Shown: positions 42,435 to 51,659 of the stretch, one piece after another
How the letters are laid out: the number at the start of each line of letters is the position of its first letter
Position numbering within the stretch: the stretch's first letter is position 1
From: Steroidobacteraceae bacterium
GTDB lineage: Bacteria; Pseudomonadota; Gammaproteobacteria; Steroidobacterales; Steroidobacteraceae
DNA: 64,000 bases
Direction of reading: 5' to 3'
Assembly: GCA_019187495.1 (NCBI GenBank)
Contig: JABAQN010000056.1
Coordinates: 30,439-94,438 of the forward strand
Notes under the pieces: model-generated
Told to the model about the DNA's origin: nothing
The model's database searches: none
Seen by the model: the letters and a program-made list of their open reading frames with translations, nothing else
Made by a program: the position numbers and the translations under genes

Positions 42435-43175
42435 GCGGACAGGACTTTCAAACGCCCTGCCCTGGCGCTGTTTGCCAAGGAGGGCCGCCTGAATTGCCCC
42501 CTTCCGGGCCTTCCGGCGCTGTCCACCAGTTCCAGACTCCTGGCTCCCGATCTGCCCGACACCACTACCCCGCCTGAATCCCCGCACCCTTTGCCACGCA
42601 CCCTGTTCCGGCACGAACCGGCCCGAGCCCGCCACGGGTTGTTGCGGCAGGTGATGGGGAATTCTCTCTCTGGTGTCAGATCAGTCGTGCCTGGGTCGGC
42701 GGTGCCCGCGCTCTGAGGGGCAGCTCGGCTTGCTGCCGATCCGGGGCCGTCTTCTGCAGATGCGCCAGAATCCTCGCAATCACCTGCAGCTCTTCGATGC
42801 TCGCGATCACCTTGAGCTTGCCGCCGCAGCGGGCGCAGGGGTTGATCTCGACACCAAACACCCGCTTCAGGCGCTGTGCCCACGTCATGGCCACGTCGCG
42901 CGGGGTGATGGGTGGGTCGGTGGCCTGATCACCCTGCCCTTTGCTGCCCACGCCCCGATGCGCCGGTGTCACCGCCGCACGCAGCTTGCTGTGCGGCGCG
43001 AACACCCCATGAAATCTCGTCAGCTGCATCCGCGGTGGCGGCACCAGGGCAGCAAGTCTTGCCATCAGATCCAGCGGCTCCAGCACGATGTGCGTAGTGC
43101 CGTCGCGGTACGGGGTCTTGAGCGCGTAGCGCACCTGGCCGGATGGGGTCAGCGCCAGACGTTTCACCGCAATCG
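42435..43175 (-). mobile_element. IS91-family insertion sequence remnant (3' part)
   Basis: An element remnant of about 740 bp comprising the last third of a transposase and its downstream end, with the terminal 60 bases shared with 37442-37501. The transposase N-terminus with the HUH/Y1 catalytic site is absent. The inner end abuts a decapitated decarboxylase gene on the other strand. Confidence 0.8.
42676..43175 (-). pseudogene. IS91-family transposase, C-terminal stump
   Basis: About 165 codons: IAVKRLALTPSGQVRYALKT, PYRDGTTHIVLEPLDLMARL, PPPRMQLTRFHGVFAPHSKL, RAAVTPAHRG, TWAQRLKRVFGVEINPCARC and GGKLKVIASIEELQVIARIL are the usual Y2/IS91 C-terminal sequence with the CARCGG zinc-ribbon end. 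Everything upstream of IAVKR, including the HUH and tyrosine catalytic residues, is missing. Confidence 0.88.
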
Positions 43176-43850
43176 GTGAACACCGGCGCTTTCGATCCGA
43201 TCGGCGCGATCTGCGCCCGCGCTCGCGATGCCGGCGCCTGGGTGCACGTGGATGGCGCATTCGGGCTGTGGGCCCGCACCCCGCCGCGCCTCGCGCCACT
43301 CGCACAGGGTATCGAGCAGGCGGACTCCTGGTCCACGGATGCTCACAAGTGGCTGAACATGCCTTATGACTGCGGGCTCGCTTTCGTGCGGGACCGCACG
43401 GCCTTGCCGGCGGCGATGGCAATCACTGCCGAGTATCTGCCGACCGACACGCCGTTTCGCAACCCTTCCGATTACACGCCGGAGCTCTCGCGTCGCGCGC
43501 GTGGCGTCGAGGTGTGGGCCGCGCTGCGTTCGCTCGGCCGCAGCGGGCTCGCCGAGATGATCGAGCGCGGCTGCCGCGCCGCCGCGCGCTTCGCCAGACA
43601 ACTGTCGGAAGCGGGCTGCGAGATCCTGAATGAAGTCGTGCTCAATCAGGTGCTCGTATCCTTCGGGTCACCGGAGCGCGCGCGGCAGGTGATCGATGGC
43701 GTGCAGGCCGACGGCACCTGCTGGTGTGGCGGCACGGTGTGGCAGGGCCGCACTGCGATGCGCATCAGCGTCTGCGGCTGGTCCACCACGGAGACGGACG
43801 TCGATCGCAGCGTCGCGGCGATCCTGCGCGTGGCGCGCTCGCTCCCCTGA
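43172..43850 (+). pseudogene. PLP-dependent decarboxylase, 5' half lost
   Basis: About 222 codons of a group II amino-acid decarboxylase (glutamate/aromatic type). The frame begins at VNTGAFDPIGAICARARDAG and contains the PLP-lysine motif STDAHKWLNMPYDCGLAFV and a normal C-terminus (MRISVCGWSTTETDVDRSVA). Intact family members have about 470 residues, so the first half, with the substrate and cofactor-phosphate regions, is gone. The break coincides with the IS91 remnant on the left. Confidence 0.8.
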
Positions 43851-43870
43851 ATGCGGCGCGCGCCGTGCAC

Positions 43871-44713
43871 TCAATGAAAGCGTGCGAGAAAGCTCTCCAC
43901 CGCGCTGTTGAAGGCGTCGTTGTCGTCGCCGGCCACCATGTGCCCGGCACCCGCAACGTCGATGAACTCGACATGAGGAATGAGGCGGCGCAGATCCGCC
44001 ACGCCCTCTTCGCTCACCACCTCGCTCAGCTTGCCGCGCACGAGCAGCGTCGGTACCTGTACGCCACGCGCGGCTCGCGCCATGCGCTCCAGGAAGCCCT
44101 CGCGTTCCGGTACGCTGCGACCCATCTTCTCCGCGATCTTCGGATCCCAGTGCCAGTAGAGGCGACCATCGTCCTTCATGCGCACGTTCTTCCGCAGACC
44201 CTCGATGTTCGAGGGGCGCGGCCGGTGCGAGATGTAGCGCGACACGGCGTCCGCCACTTCCTCGAGATTCGCGAATCCATGGGGATTCGCGCGCATGAAC
44301 TCGCCAATGCGCTCCGCGCCCTCGCGTTCCATCTTCGGCACCACGTCCACGAGCACGAGCGCGCGCGCCGGCATCTTCATCTCGCCCACGGCCATGAGGC
44401 TCGTCATGCCGCCGAGCGATGCGCCGACCAGCGCAGGTGGCTTGTCGAGCGTCGCGGCGACCGCGCGCAGATCGTTCGCGTAGCCCTCCATCGAGTAGTC
44501 GCCCGAGGGCGACCAGTCGCTCTCGCCGTGACCGCGCAGATCGAGCGAGATCACGCGGAAGCCGGCCTCGACGAGCTCGCACGCCGCAGTGCCCCAGGAG
44601 TGACGGGTCTGACCGCCGCCGTGCATGAGGATGACCGGCGGGGCGCTCTCCTCCCCGCCGACGCTGGCCGCGAGGGTGACGCCGCCGCAGGCCTGGAATC
44701 GTACTGATCTCAT
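43871..44713 (-). CDS. Alpha/beta-fold hydrolase
   Basis: A 280-residue cytoplasmic hydrolase. The oxyanion segment VILMHGGGQTRHSWG, SLDLRGHGESDW, the nucleophile elbow LVGASLGGMTSL, the acid in LLVRGKLSEVVSE-type context and the histidine in VAGAGHMVAGDDN make an intact catalytic triad. Peroxidase-like or esterase-like relatives exist; the substrate is unknown. ATG 44713 is divergent from the carboxylesterase fragment at 44765. It is the only intact enzyme gene between the IS91 remnants and abiEii. Confidence 0.85.
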   Translation of the reverse strand: MRSVRFQACGGVTLAASVGGEESAPPVILMHGGGQTRHSWGTAACELVEAGFRVISLDLRGHGESDWSPSGDYSMEGYANDLRAVAATLDKPPALVGASLGGMTSLMAVGEMKMPARALVLVDVVPKMEREGAERIGEFMRANPHGFANLEEVADAVSRYISHRPRPSNIEGLRKNVRMKDDGRLYWHWDPKIAEKMGRSVPEREGFLERMARAARGVQVPTLLVRGKLSEVVSEEGVADLRRLIPHVEFIDVAGAGHMVAGDDNDAFNSAVESFLARFH

Positions 44714-44764
44714 CGTCCGTGCATGATAGCGTGTCAGGGTACGAATCTGCTTTTTGGGGACGGC

Positions 44765-44968
44765 ATGAAACTGCGCAAACTGCCGCTGATCGTCGGCGTA
44801 GCCTTGCTCGCGGCCGGCGCGGCCGGATTCTGGCTCGCGAATCGCGGACCGGCAGTATCCGCCGCCGGCCCGGTGCCGCGCCTCGCGGATCCCGCCTCGC
44901 ACAAGACGACTCGCAGCGGCGATGTCGTGGGCTTCGCGGACGCTCACGAAACCTTTGGCTCACCCTGA
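44765..44968 (+). pseudogene. N-terminal fragment of a type-B carboxylesterase
   Basis: Sixty-seven codons beginning with an export signal (LRKLPLIVGVALLAAGAAGF) and continuing LADPASHKTTRSGDVVGFAD, where type-B carboxylesterases have the strand before WxGIPYAxPPVG. The frame then ends (HETFGSP, stop) in unrelated sequence. The rest of the gene, about 500 residues including the serine, is missing. Confidence 0.65.
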
Positions 44969-45014
44969 ATCTCGACCCTGCAATCCGCGGCGTTCCGCCG
45001 TACTATCACACGGC

Positions 45015-45166
45015 GAGACCCCTCACTCCCACTCAATTGTCTCGCAGCATCGCAACTCCGCGCAGCTGCTGAAGATCTTGAATTCGTTGCGCGGACTTAC
45101 CGTCAGCCTGACCGTCACAACGTCCCGCTTAACGGTGCCGCGTGCCGATAGAGCGCGAATGCCGGA
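45015..45166 (-). repeat. Degenerate copy of the element at the right edge; 3' coding remnant
   Basis: This segment matches 63862-64000 along most of its length (for example TCCGCGCAGCTGCTGAA in both). On the minus strand both copies keep an open frame ending with the same residues FSSCA, then CCETIEWE and TGA (here at 45023). The frame here starts directly after the abiEii stop codon and in the same phase. It may be the tail of a lost gene. Confidence 0.55.
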
Positions 45167-46090
45167 TCATCTCCGGAGACTCTCGAATCCGCTCAGCAGA
45201 GCATTTTCCTGTTCCGCGAACTTTCGGGCATTGGCCTTCCGTAACTGCTGCAGGTTCTGAAGCTTCCAGCGCATGCCAGGAAGATGCTCAAGGTGCGCAA
45301 TGCCGAGCAGTTGCCATTCAGGCTCTGCCCGAACGAGTGACAGCAGAAACCGGCGCTCGTCGGCATCCAGTTCCCGCTGGACCTGGCTCACCAACGTCTC
45401 TCGCGTCGCGATCAAGGCGTCCAGCGGCACGGGATCCGCGGTCATTCCCTGAAAGTTGTGCGTGTAGTCGTGCCGGACGTCGCGCAGCTGCGGGAACAGC
45501 AACTCATGGATCGGTCTCTTGCCACAGGCCAGATAGACGACGAATGCGCGGCGGATTCGGGGCGTGATGCCTTCGTGCTCGTAGAGCTGCATCACGTCGA
45601 ACAGATCTCGCGGATGCTGGCGATCGAGCGCGGCGCAAAGCTTGCCGCCGTACAGATCCTCCTGCGACACCATCGGCAGCTCCAAATCGGCGAGCAGCTG
45701 GTTGCGGGCGGCTGGCACGAGTGAAGCCCGGCGCACCGGATTCACGGTGCCGCGCATGACGAAGTTGACTTCGACCTTGACCTCGATCCTGTCGCGGCGA
45801 ACCAGCAGCTTGGTTTCGCCTGCCTCGGCTTCTGGAATGTGTACCTGAAATCCACGCCGGACCAGCCTGTCGGCAGCTTGCCGAATCGCTTCATTGATGC
45901 GCGTCAGCGCCTGCTCGCGCGGCAATGAATGGTTGGGAAAGACCAGATCGAGATCCACCGACAGTCGCGGCATGTCGCGCACGAACAGGTTGATGGCCGT
46001 GCCACCCTTCAGTGCGAAGGTGTCGTCCGCGAACACCAGCGGGGCGACCTGCGCCATCATTTTCGCCGTCTGGAGATACACCGCGTTCAC
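45167..46090 (-). CDS. abiEii: AbiEii nucleotidyltransferase toxin
   Basis: A 307-residue toxin of the type IV AbiE abortive-infection/toxin-antitoxin system. It has the nucleotidyltransferase core FALKGGTAINLF followed by RLSVDLDLVFPN (the D-x-D site), the lysine-rich KLLVRRDRIEVKVEVNFV strand, and PMVSQEDLYGGKLCAALDRQ plus HPRDLFDVMQLYE, typical of PF08843. GTG 46090 overlaps the abiEi stop by 4 bp. AbiEii is a GTP-binding nucleotidyltransferase that arrests growth during phage infection (family knowledge). Confidence 0.92.
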   Translation of the reverse strand: MNAVYLQTAKMMAQVAPLVFADDTFALKGGTAINLFVRDMPRLSVDLDLVFPNHSLPREQALTRINEAIRQAADRLVRRGFQVHIPEAEAGETKLLVRRDRIEVKVEVNFVMRGTVNPVRRASLVPAARNQLLADLELPMVSQEDLYGGKLCAALDRQHPRDLFDVMQLYEHEGITPRIRRAFVVYLACGKRPIHELLFPQLRDVRHDYTHNFQGMTADPVPLDALIATRETLVSQVQRELDADERRFLLSLVRAEPEWQLLGIAHLEHLPGMRWKLQNLQQLRKANARKFAEQENALLSGFESLRR

Positions 46091-46824
46091 GGCTTGAGCA
46101 CCAGCAACCCATTCGCTGAACGTGCCACCCACGCCCGATCGCTGCCTTTGGGAAGCGTTGCCGGATCCAGCTTGCGCATCCAGGGTAGCGAGCCCTCCCC
46201 ACCCAGAAGCAGACACAACCTGACCGTCTTGACGCTGGTGCAGCGCTTCAGAAGCTCCTGCAGCACATCCGCGCGCAGGCTGTAGGTGCTCTCGACCAGT
46301 TCGCGGGCTTCCTGAAGCGTCTGCCGCACGCCGACCTCGCTCAGCAGTTCCAGCAGTGCCCGCTCCGGCGCAGAAACTCGCGGGGCTCCGCTGCGCTGTT
46401 CAAAAGGGCCGACATGCAGAAGCAATTCGGGACGCTCGTCGAACAGTCGCTTGCGGTGATACTCGGCCGGAAACCGATCTATGAACCACGCGGGGAGCCG
46501 ACCCGCCGTCCAGCCGTACAACTGCAGCACCGGTTGCCGCGCCACATACTGACGCAGCCCATGCCAGTCGAGGGCGGACTTGCCGCCGACATGCAGTCCT
46601 TCGAACCTGCGTTGCAGAAGCAGCAGACTGGGGTGCAGCGCGGGCGGATCGTTTGGCCTGCAGAACACGCCGCGTGCCAGACGCGTGAGCCAGCCCGCGC
46701 GGACGTAGTGAACCGCCAGGTCCGCGGATATGCCCATGGCATACAGATCCTCGGACGCCAGCGGCGTGCCAGGCGCCAGACTCGTGTGGAGCCGATTTAG
46801 CAGGCTTGGCTTAGTCGTAGCCAT
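46087..46824 (-). CDS. abiEi: AbiEi antitoxin/autorepressor
   Basis: A 245-residue antitoxin with an N-terminal winged-helix DNA-binding domain (AVHYVRAGWLTRLARGVFCR) and a larger C-terminal antitoxin domain (SAPERALLELLSEVGVRQTL; CTSVKTVRLCLLLGGEGSLP). It precedes the toxin gene and is translationally coupled to it. AbiEi represses its own promoter by binding inverted repeats. Here an 11-bp-arm inverted repeat is centred exactly on its ATG start codon, and a second half-similar site is 44 bp upstream. Confidence 0.9.
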   Translation of the reverse strand: MATTKPSLLNRLHTSLAPGTPLASEDLYAMGISADLAVHYVRAGWLTRLARGVFCRPNDPPALHPSLLLLQRRFEGLHVGGKSALDWHGLRQYVARQPVLQLYGWTAGRLPAWFIDRFPAEYHRKRLFDERPELLLHVGPFEQRSGAPRVSAPERALLELLSEVGVRQTLQEARELVESTYSLRADVLQELLKRCTSVKTVRLCLLLGGEGSLPWMRKLDPATLPKGSDRAWVARSANGLLVLKP

Positions 46825-46835
46825 GCTACGACTAA
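46811..46835. promoter_or_regulatory. Perfect inverted repeat spanning the abiEi start codon
   Basis: Arms TTAGTCGTAGC and GCTACGACTAA (11 bp each) flank the three bases of the abiEi start codon. Binding here would block both transcription and access to the start. Confidence 0.8.
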
Positions 46836-46878
46836 TACAGCTATTTCAAATTGAAGTCAATTTCGTTTGGATACCTTT

Positions 46879-46897
46879 GTCGTAATCACACTACGAT
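46879..46897. promoter_or_regulatory. Second abiEi operator-like inverted repeat
   Basis: GTCGTAA and CTACGAT face each other across a short spacer and repeat the GTCGTA/TACGAC core of the site at 46811-46835. Two-site operators are usual for AbiEi. Confidence 0.6.
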
Positions 46898-47246
46898 TTT
46901 GCGACATTTCTCAAATTCCGTGAACGCAAGGCTCAGCACACGTGCCCGCCGCCCCGGCCGGACGATCCATCAATTGGCCTCATCCTCGCCTGCCTCAAGA
47001 CGCGCGCGGAGCGTAGTAATGACCCCTGGGCAGGCGGATAGGAAATTCAAACCGCCCCTGAAGACCCGTCTGCTTTGTCGAAGGAGCCATAGGGTGAGTC
47101 CGAGCCTGGCGTTGCCAACCCGAAGCCCGTCACTTGGACGGCCTCGAAGGCAGTCGGATGGCCTCGCCGGGCACCCACCGCAATCCCGGCACGCACTGTC
47201 CCTGCCCCACCGGCTCACCGGTCGGACCTCAAGCGCCCCTGCCAAC

Positions 47247-47619
47247 TCATAGCAGACTGGCCTGCATCGGCGGCCCCCGCGCTCCCATAGGCAACTCGGC
47301 CTGGAACTGATCAGGCGCCGCTTTCTCCAAGTGCCCAAGGATCTTTGCGATCACCTCCGGCTCCTCGACGCTGGCAATGATCGCGAGCTTCCCGCCGCAG
47401 CGCGCACAGGCCCGGATTTCGATCCCGAACACCCGCTTCGGGCGCCGTGCCCAGCTCATCTCCCAGTGGCGCGGTGTCGGGGGCTTGGCCGGGTCGGCTG
47501 CCGGGAGTGGCTGCGGGGGACCCATCCCCCGGTGCGCCGGTGTCACCGTCGCGCGTAGCTTGCTGGGCGGCGCGAACACCTCGTGGTAGCGCGTCAGATG
47601 CATCCTCGGCGTCAGCCAA
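47247..47619 (-). pseudogene. IS91-family transposase, C-terminal stump (copy 1)
   Basis: About 118 codons: HLTRYHEVFAPPSKLRATVT, PAHRGMG, RRPKRVFGIEIRACARCGGK and LAIIASVEEPEVIAKILGHL. The sequence differs from the stump at 42676, so a second IS91 subtype was present. The catalytic domain is missing; the break is near PRMHL. Confidence 0.88.
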
Positions 47620-47711
47620 AATCACATCAGCCTGCGTTTGCGCAGAAACTTGTAGCGTTCAAGGCCACTGCGATTGCAACATCGCCGGACAGCGGCATGA
47701 CAGTAGGGTGG

Positions 47712-48238
47712 TGCATATGCGAGCGGCCACTCGCACGACGGCGAGGGTGCCGACAACCACGATCACGATACGGAGGCGCAGCGAGCCTCAGACCAGGGAA
47801 CAGCGGGCGCGGCCGAGCCGGATCCCGACAGCGACGGTCAAAGCTTTCAGCGCGCGACGGACATCCGCAGTGGCGAGGCTGTTGTTTATGTGTACCGGCG
47901 GCGCAGCGGCGCTGGCGCGGCCGCACAGATCGGCTTCGACGTCAACGCGGGGGTGACGGGCGCGCTTTGGTCGGGGCGTTACCAGGCGGTGGCAGTGCCG
48001 GCAGGGATGGTCACGGCGCGCGTACGGGGCGTGGCAACCGGCCCTCGTTTCGAGTGCCCAACACTGCTTGCAGGAGAGACGACGCAGACTTTGCTGATCA
48101 AACGGGGCCGTTTCTCCTATCTCGGAGTGTTCGGCGGACCCGAGTGGGAGACGACCTTCCAAGCTGAGGCGGGTAAGGAGTACTTCGTTGAAGTTGCGAA
48201 CGGCTTGCGCGCCTATCGTCGAACAGAAGAAGCTGCGA
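47712..48238 (+). pseudogene. DUF2846 gene, both ends lost (copy 1)
   Basis: An open frame with SGEAVVYVYRRRSGAG, VTGALWSGRYQAVAVPAG, TQTLLIKRGRFSYLGVFGGP and AGKEYFVEVANGLRAYRR, the conserved core of DUF2846 lipoproteins. No signal peptide or start codon exists upstream, where the IS91 stump begins, and at 48238 the copy ends and the frame passes into unrelated DNA. Confidence 0.75.
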
Positions 48239-48304
48239 GTTCAGGACAGTCATGGCCCAGTCTAACCGCGCGCGGCGACCGCCGGCACATGGCACACTCG
48301 CACC

Positions 48305-49003
48305 ATGAACGGCATGCAGCGTTTCCTCGCCCTGGCGGCCATCTTGCTGCTCGCGGGCCTCGCGGGCTTCCTCGGCTATCGCTCGCTGAGCAGCGCGGCC
48401 GGACCGGTGGCATCGCCGGCGCCGGTTGCGGCATCGTCTACGGCCGCCGCGAACGGCGCGGAAGCGGGCCCGACGCGTCCGGCGCGCGTGATCCCCGAGC
48501 GGCTGCCCGGGTTCACGCTGAAGGATCGCGACGGCGTGCCGCGCACGCTCGCGCACTGGGCAGGCCGGCCGCTGCTGGTGAATTTCTGGGCGACCTGGTG
48601 CGCGCCGTGCCGGCGCGAGATCCCGCTGCTCAGCTCGCTGCGCCAGCAGTACGCCGCCGATGGCCTCGAAGTCATCGGCATCGCCGTCGACTTTCGCGAA
48701 GACGTACTGAAATACGCGCAGGACATCGGCCTCGAGTACCCGCTGCTGATCGGCGAGCAGGACGGCCTCGATGCGGCGGCGGCATTCGGCGTCGACCCGG
48801 TGTTTCCGTTTTCGATTTTCTCCGATCGCCAGGGACGCATCGTCACCGTACGCGTCGGGGAGTTGCATGCGGACGAGGCAGCGTTCATCCTCGAGCGCGT
48901 CCGGGAGGTGGGTGCCAACCGCCTCGAGCTTCCTGTTGCACAGCAGCAAATTGCCGACAAGCTGCGTGAACTGGCGGCAAAAAGGGCCCAGACCCCCAGC
49001 TAA
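48305..49003 (+). CDS. TlpA/DsbE-family periplasmic thiol-disulfide protein
   Basis: A 232-residue membrane-anchored thioredoxin-fold protein. An N-terminal helix (LALAAILLLAGLAGFLGYR) leads to an alanine-rich linker and a TlpA-like domain with LLVNFWATWCAPCRREIPLL. The WCAPC active site and the late VFPFSIFSDRQG cis-proline region are intact. It reduces disulfides of periplasmic targets such as apocytochromes. It heads the conserved block tlpA-aroQ-accB-accC. The repeat copy ends 66 bp upstream, so its native promoter may be altered. Confidence 0.88.
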   Translation: MNGMQRFLALAAILLLAGLAGFLGYRSLSSAAGPVASPAPVAASSTAAANGAEAGPTRPARVIPERLPGFTLKDRDGVPRTLAHWAGRPLLVNFWATWCAPCRREIPLLSSLRQQYAADGLEVIGIAVDFREDVLKYAQDIGLEYPLLIGEQDGLDAAAAFGVDPVFPFSIFSDRQGRIVTVRVGELHADEAAFILERVREVGANRLELPVAQQQIADKLRELAAKRAQTPS

Positions 49004-49084
49004 CGCCCCGAATATGCGTCGATCGTGCCGCGATCGTGCGCCGAAGTATCCCTAACGGCGCAAATCCGGTACATTTCGCGGCCC

Positions 49085-49537
49085 ATGGCGAGTCTTCTGC
49101 TGTTGAACGGCCCCAACCTGAACCTGCTCGGCCAGCGCGAGCCGGGGACCTACGGTACCGCGACACTCGAGCAGCTGGTGGCCGACGCCACGGCCACCGC
49201 CCGCGCAGCGGGGCATGATCTCACCGCGTTCCAGAGCAACGCCGAGCATGAGCTGGTTAATCGCGTGCAGGCCGCGCGCAGCGACGGCACCGCGTTCATC
49301 ATCCTGAATCCCGGCGCATTCACGCACACCAGCATCGCGCTGCGCGATGCCCTGCTCGCGGTCGCGCTGCCGTTCATCGAGGTGCATCTGTCCAACGTGT
49401 TCGCGCGTGAGACGTTCCGCCACCACTCCTATTTTTCCGACATTGCCGTGGGCGCCATATTCGGCCTCGGCGGCGCCGGATACGAACTCGCCGTTCGCGC
49501 CGCTGCCGGGCAGCTGGCCGCGCGCAGCGGCAAATAA
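49085..49537 (+). CDS. aroQ: Type II 3-dehydroquinate dehydratase
   Basis: A 150-residue shikimate-pathway enzyme converting 3-dehydroquinate to 3-dehydroshikimate; it assembles as a dodecamer. Family signatures: [20 protein letters not shown] (with the catalytic tyrosine loop), [55 protein letters not shown]. The length is normal. It precedes accB by 19 bp, the common gammaproteobacterial order. Confidence 0.96.
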   Translation: MASLLLLNGPNLNLLGQREPGTYGTATLEQLVADATATARAAGHDLTAFQSNAEHELVNRVQAARSDGTAFIILNPGAFTHTSIALRDALLAVALPFIEVHLSNVFARETFRHHSYFSDIAVGAIFGLGGAGYELAVRAAAGQLAARSGK

Positions 49538-49556
49538 CTTCCTGTACGGGGCTACC

Positions 49557-50018
49557 ATGGACATTCGCAAGGTCAAGAAACTGATCGAGCTGCTCGAGGA
49601 ATCGGGCATCGCCGAAATCGAAATCAAGGAAGGCGAGGAGTCCGTGCGCATCAGCCGCGGACCCACCGGCCCGGTGCAGCAGGTCTACACGACGGCGCCA
49701 CATCCCGCGCCACACGCCGCGCTGCTGCCCCAGGCCGCCGCGGCCCCTGCGCCGGCGGCCGCGCCGCCGCCACCCAAGTCGAATGAGTACGTCGTGACGG
49801 CGCCGATGGTCGGCACGTTCTATGCGTCGGCCTCGCCAGGCGCCAAGCCGTTCGTCGACATCGGCGACGAGGTCAAGGTCGGCCAGGTGCTCTGCATCAT
49901 CGAAGCGATGAAGATGATGAACCAGATCGAGAGCGACAAGGCCGGACGCATCACCTCGGTGATGGTGCAAAACGGCGAGCCGGTGGAATTCGGCCAACCG
50001 CTCTACACGATCGAGTAA
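49557..50018 (+). CDS. accB: Biotin carboxyl carrier protein of acetyl-CoA carboxylase
   Basis: A 153-residue carrier with the N-terminal MDIRKVKKLIELLEESGIAE, an Ala/Pro-rich linker, and a C-terminal biotinyl domain with PMVGTFYASASPGAKPFVD and the biotinylated lysine in CIIEAMKMMNQIES. It carries CO2 between AccC and the carboxyltransferase in fatty-acid synthesis. It is followed by accC after 3 bp. Confidence 0.97.
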   Translation: MDIRKVKKLIELLEESGIAEIEIKEGEESVRISRGPTGPVQQVYTTAPHPAPHAALLPQAAAAPAPAAAPPPPKSNEYVVTAPMVGTFYASASPGAKPFVDIGDEVKVGQVLCIIEAMKMMNQIESDKAGRITSVMVQNGEPVEFGQPLYTIE

Positions 50019-50021
50019 TCC

Positions 50022-51365
50022 ATGCTCGACAAAGTACTGATCGCAAATCGCGGCGAGATTGCGCTGCGTATCCTGCGCGCCTGCCGCGAGCTCGACATCA
50101 AGACCGTCGCGGTGCACTCCACCGTCGATGCGAACCTCAAGCACGTGCTGCTCGCCGACGAATCGGTGTGCATCGGCCCGCCGCCCTCGCCGCAAAGCTA
50201 CCTCAACATGCCGGCGATCATCAGCGCGGCCGAGGTCACCGACGCCGTCGCCATCCACCCCGGTTACGGCTTCCTGTCCGAGAACGCCGACTTCGCCGAG
50301 CGGGTCGAAAAAAGCGGCTTCACTTTCATTGGCCCGAAGTCCGAAGTGATCCGGTTGATGGGCGACAAGGTCTCCGCGATCAAGGTCATGAAAAGCCACG
50401 GCGTGCCCTGCGTGCCCGGCTCCGACGGACCGCTCGGACGCGACAACGACGAAAACCTGCGCATTGCGCGCTCGATCGGCTACCCGGTGATCATCAAGGC
50501 ATCGGGCGGCGGCGGCGGCCGCGGAATGCGGGTCGTGCACAGCGAAGGCGCGCTGCTGAACGCCGTGGCGCTGACGCAGGCGGAGGCCCGCGCCGCCTTC
50601 GGCAACGAGCAGGTCTACATGGAGAAATTCCTCGAGCGCCCGCGCCACATCGAATTCCAGGTGCTCGCGGACAACCACGGCAACGTGGTGCACCTCGGCG
50701 AGCGCGACTGCTCCATGCAGCGCCGCCACCAGAAGGTCATCGAGGAGGCGCCTGCCCCCGGCATAACCGACAAGCAGCGGCGCGAGATGGGCGAGCGCGT
50801 GGTGGCTGCCTGTGCGGCGGTGGGTTATCGCAACGCCGGCACGCTCGAGTTCCTGTACCAGGACGGCGAGTTCTATTTCATCGAGATGAACACGCGCATC
50901 CAGGTCGAGCACCCCGTCACCGAGGCGATCACCGGCATCGACCTCGTCAAGGCGCAACTGCTGGTCGCCGCCGGCGAAAAGCTGCCGTACGTGCAGAAGG
51001 ACATCGTGTTCCGCGGCCACGCCATCGAAGCGCGCCTCAACGCCGAGGACGCCAAGACATTCATGCCCTCGCCAGGGCCGGTGAAGCTGTGGCATGCACC
51101 GGGCGGCCCGGGCATCCGCGTCGACAGCCACCTGTACTCGGGCTACAACGTACCGCCCAACTACGACTCGCTGATCGGCAAGGTGATCGCCTATGGCGAC
51201 ACGCGCGATACCGCGATCGCGCGCATGAAAATGGCGCTCGCGGAAATGGTGGTCGAGGGGATCAAGACGAACGCCGCCTTGCATCGCGAGATTTTCAATC
51301 ATGCCGCGTTCAGGTCCGGTGGGCTGGATATCCATTACCTGGAACGACGGCTGGGGCTGAAGTAG
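50022..51365 (+). CDS. accC: Biotin carboxylase subunit of acetyl-CoA carboxylase
   Basis: A 447-residue ATP-grasp enzyme that carboxylates the biotin of Acc[37 protein letters not shown], the glycine-rich [34 protein letters not shown] and [20 protein letters not shown] are all intact. The length is normal. In related genomes prmA commonly follows; here about 7 kb of accessory genes separates them. Confidence 0.97.
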   Translation: MLDKVLIANRGEIALRILRACRELDIKTVAVHSTVDANLKHVLLADESVCIGPPPSPQSYLNMPAIISAAEVTDAVAIHPGYGFLSENADFAERVEKSGFTFIGPKSEVIRLMGDKVSAIKVMKSHGVPCVPGSDGPLGRDNDENLRIARSIGYPVIIKASGGGGGRGMRVVHSEGALLNAVALTQAEARAAFGNEQVYMEKFLERPRHIEFQVLADNHGNVVHLGERDCSMQRRHQKVIEEAPAPGITDKQRREMGERVVAACAAVGYRNAGTLEFLYQDGEFYFIEMNTRIQVEHPVTEAITGIDLVKAQLLVAAGEKLPYVQKDIVFRGHAIEARLNAEDAKTFMPSPGPVKLWHAPGGPGIRVDSHLYSGYNVPPNYDSLIGKVIAYGDTRDTAIARMKMALAEMVVEGIKTNAALHREIFNHAAFRSGGLDIHYLERRLGLK

Positions 51366-51659
51366 AGACGGCGAACAGCGGACAGCTGACAGCTTGCAGC
51401 CAGAGGCGCGGGGCCGCGGATCACCGTGAGCTTTCTGGCTTTCGGCCCTTCGCCCGGCGCCCTGGGTATTCATTCTGAGCCCTGGGCTCTTGGCGTGTCA
51501 TGCGATGTCGGAGCTCATCACTGGGTTTGGCGGCCTCCTGAATACCGGTGCCACGACCTCCCGGAGCTCCAATCCACTTCGCCTTACTGGACGTGCGTAG
51601 CGTGGGGAGGAACGCGCGTGAGTAGTCTTCTCTCTCCAGGTTGCGCACGGAGCCCGTGA

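Larger units (their letters stand above)
47034..48238. mobile_element. 1,205-bp direct repeat, copy 1 (IS91 stump plus DUF2846 fragment)
   Basis: This segment recurs at 60159-61363 with a constant offset of 13,125 bp. All reading frames compared inside are identical. It begins GCGGATAGGAAATTCAAAC, which resembles the IS91 ends at 37442 and 42435, and carries a transposase stump on the minus strand and a headless DUF2846 frame on the plus strand. On the right it stops abruptly inside that frame, 66 bp before the TlpA-like gene. Confidence 0.9.

Noticed and set aside
47890..48969. A single 359-codon gene joining the DUF2846 fragment to the TlpA region
   Set aside because: After the repeat boundary at 48238 the frame is out of phase with the TlpA-like protein and becomes random; it is a chance fusion.
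49374..51473. A 699-codon open frame antisense to accB-accC
   Set aside because: It mirrors two certain genes in a high-GC region; it is rich in His, Arg, Asp and Val as expected for an antisense shadow and has no family feature.
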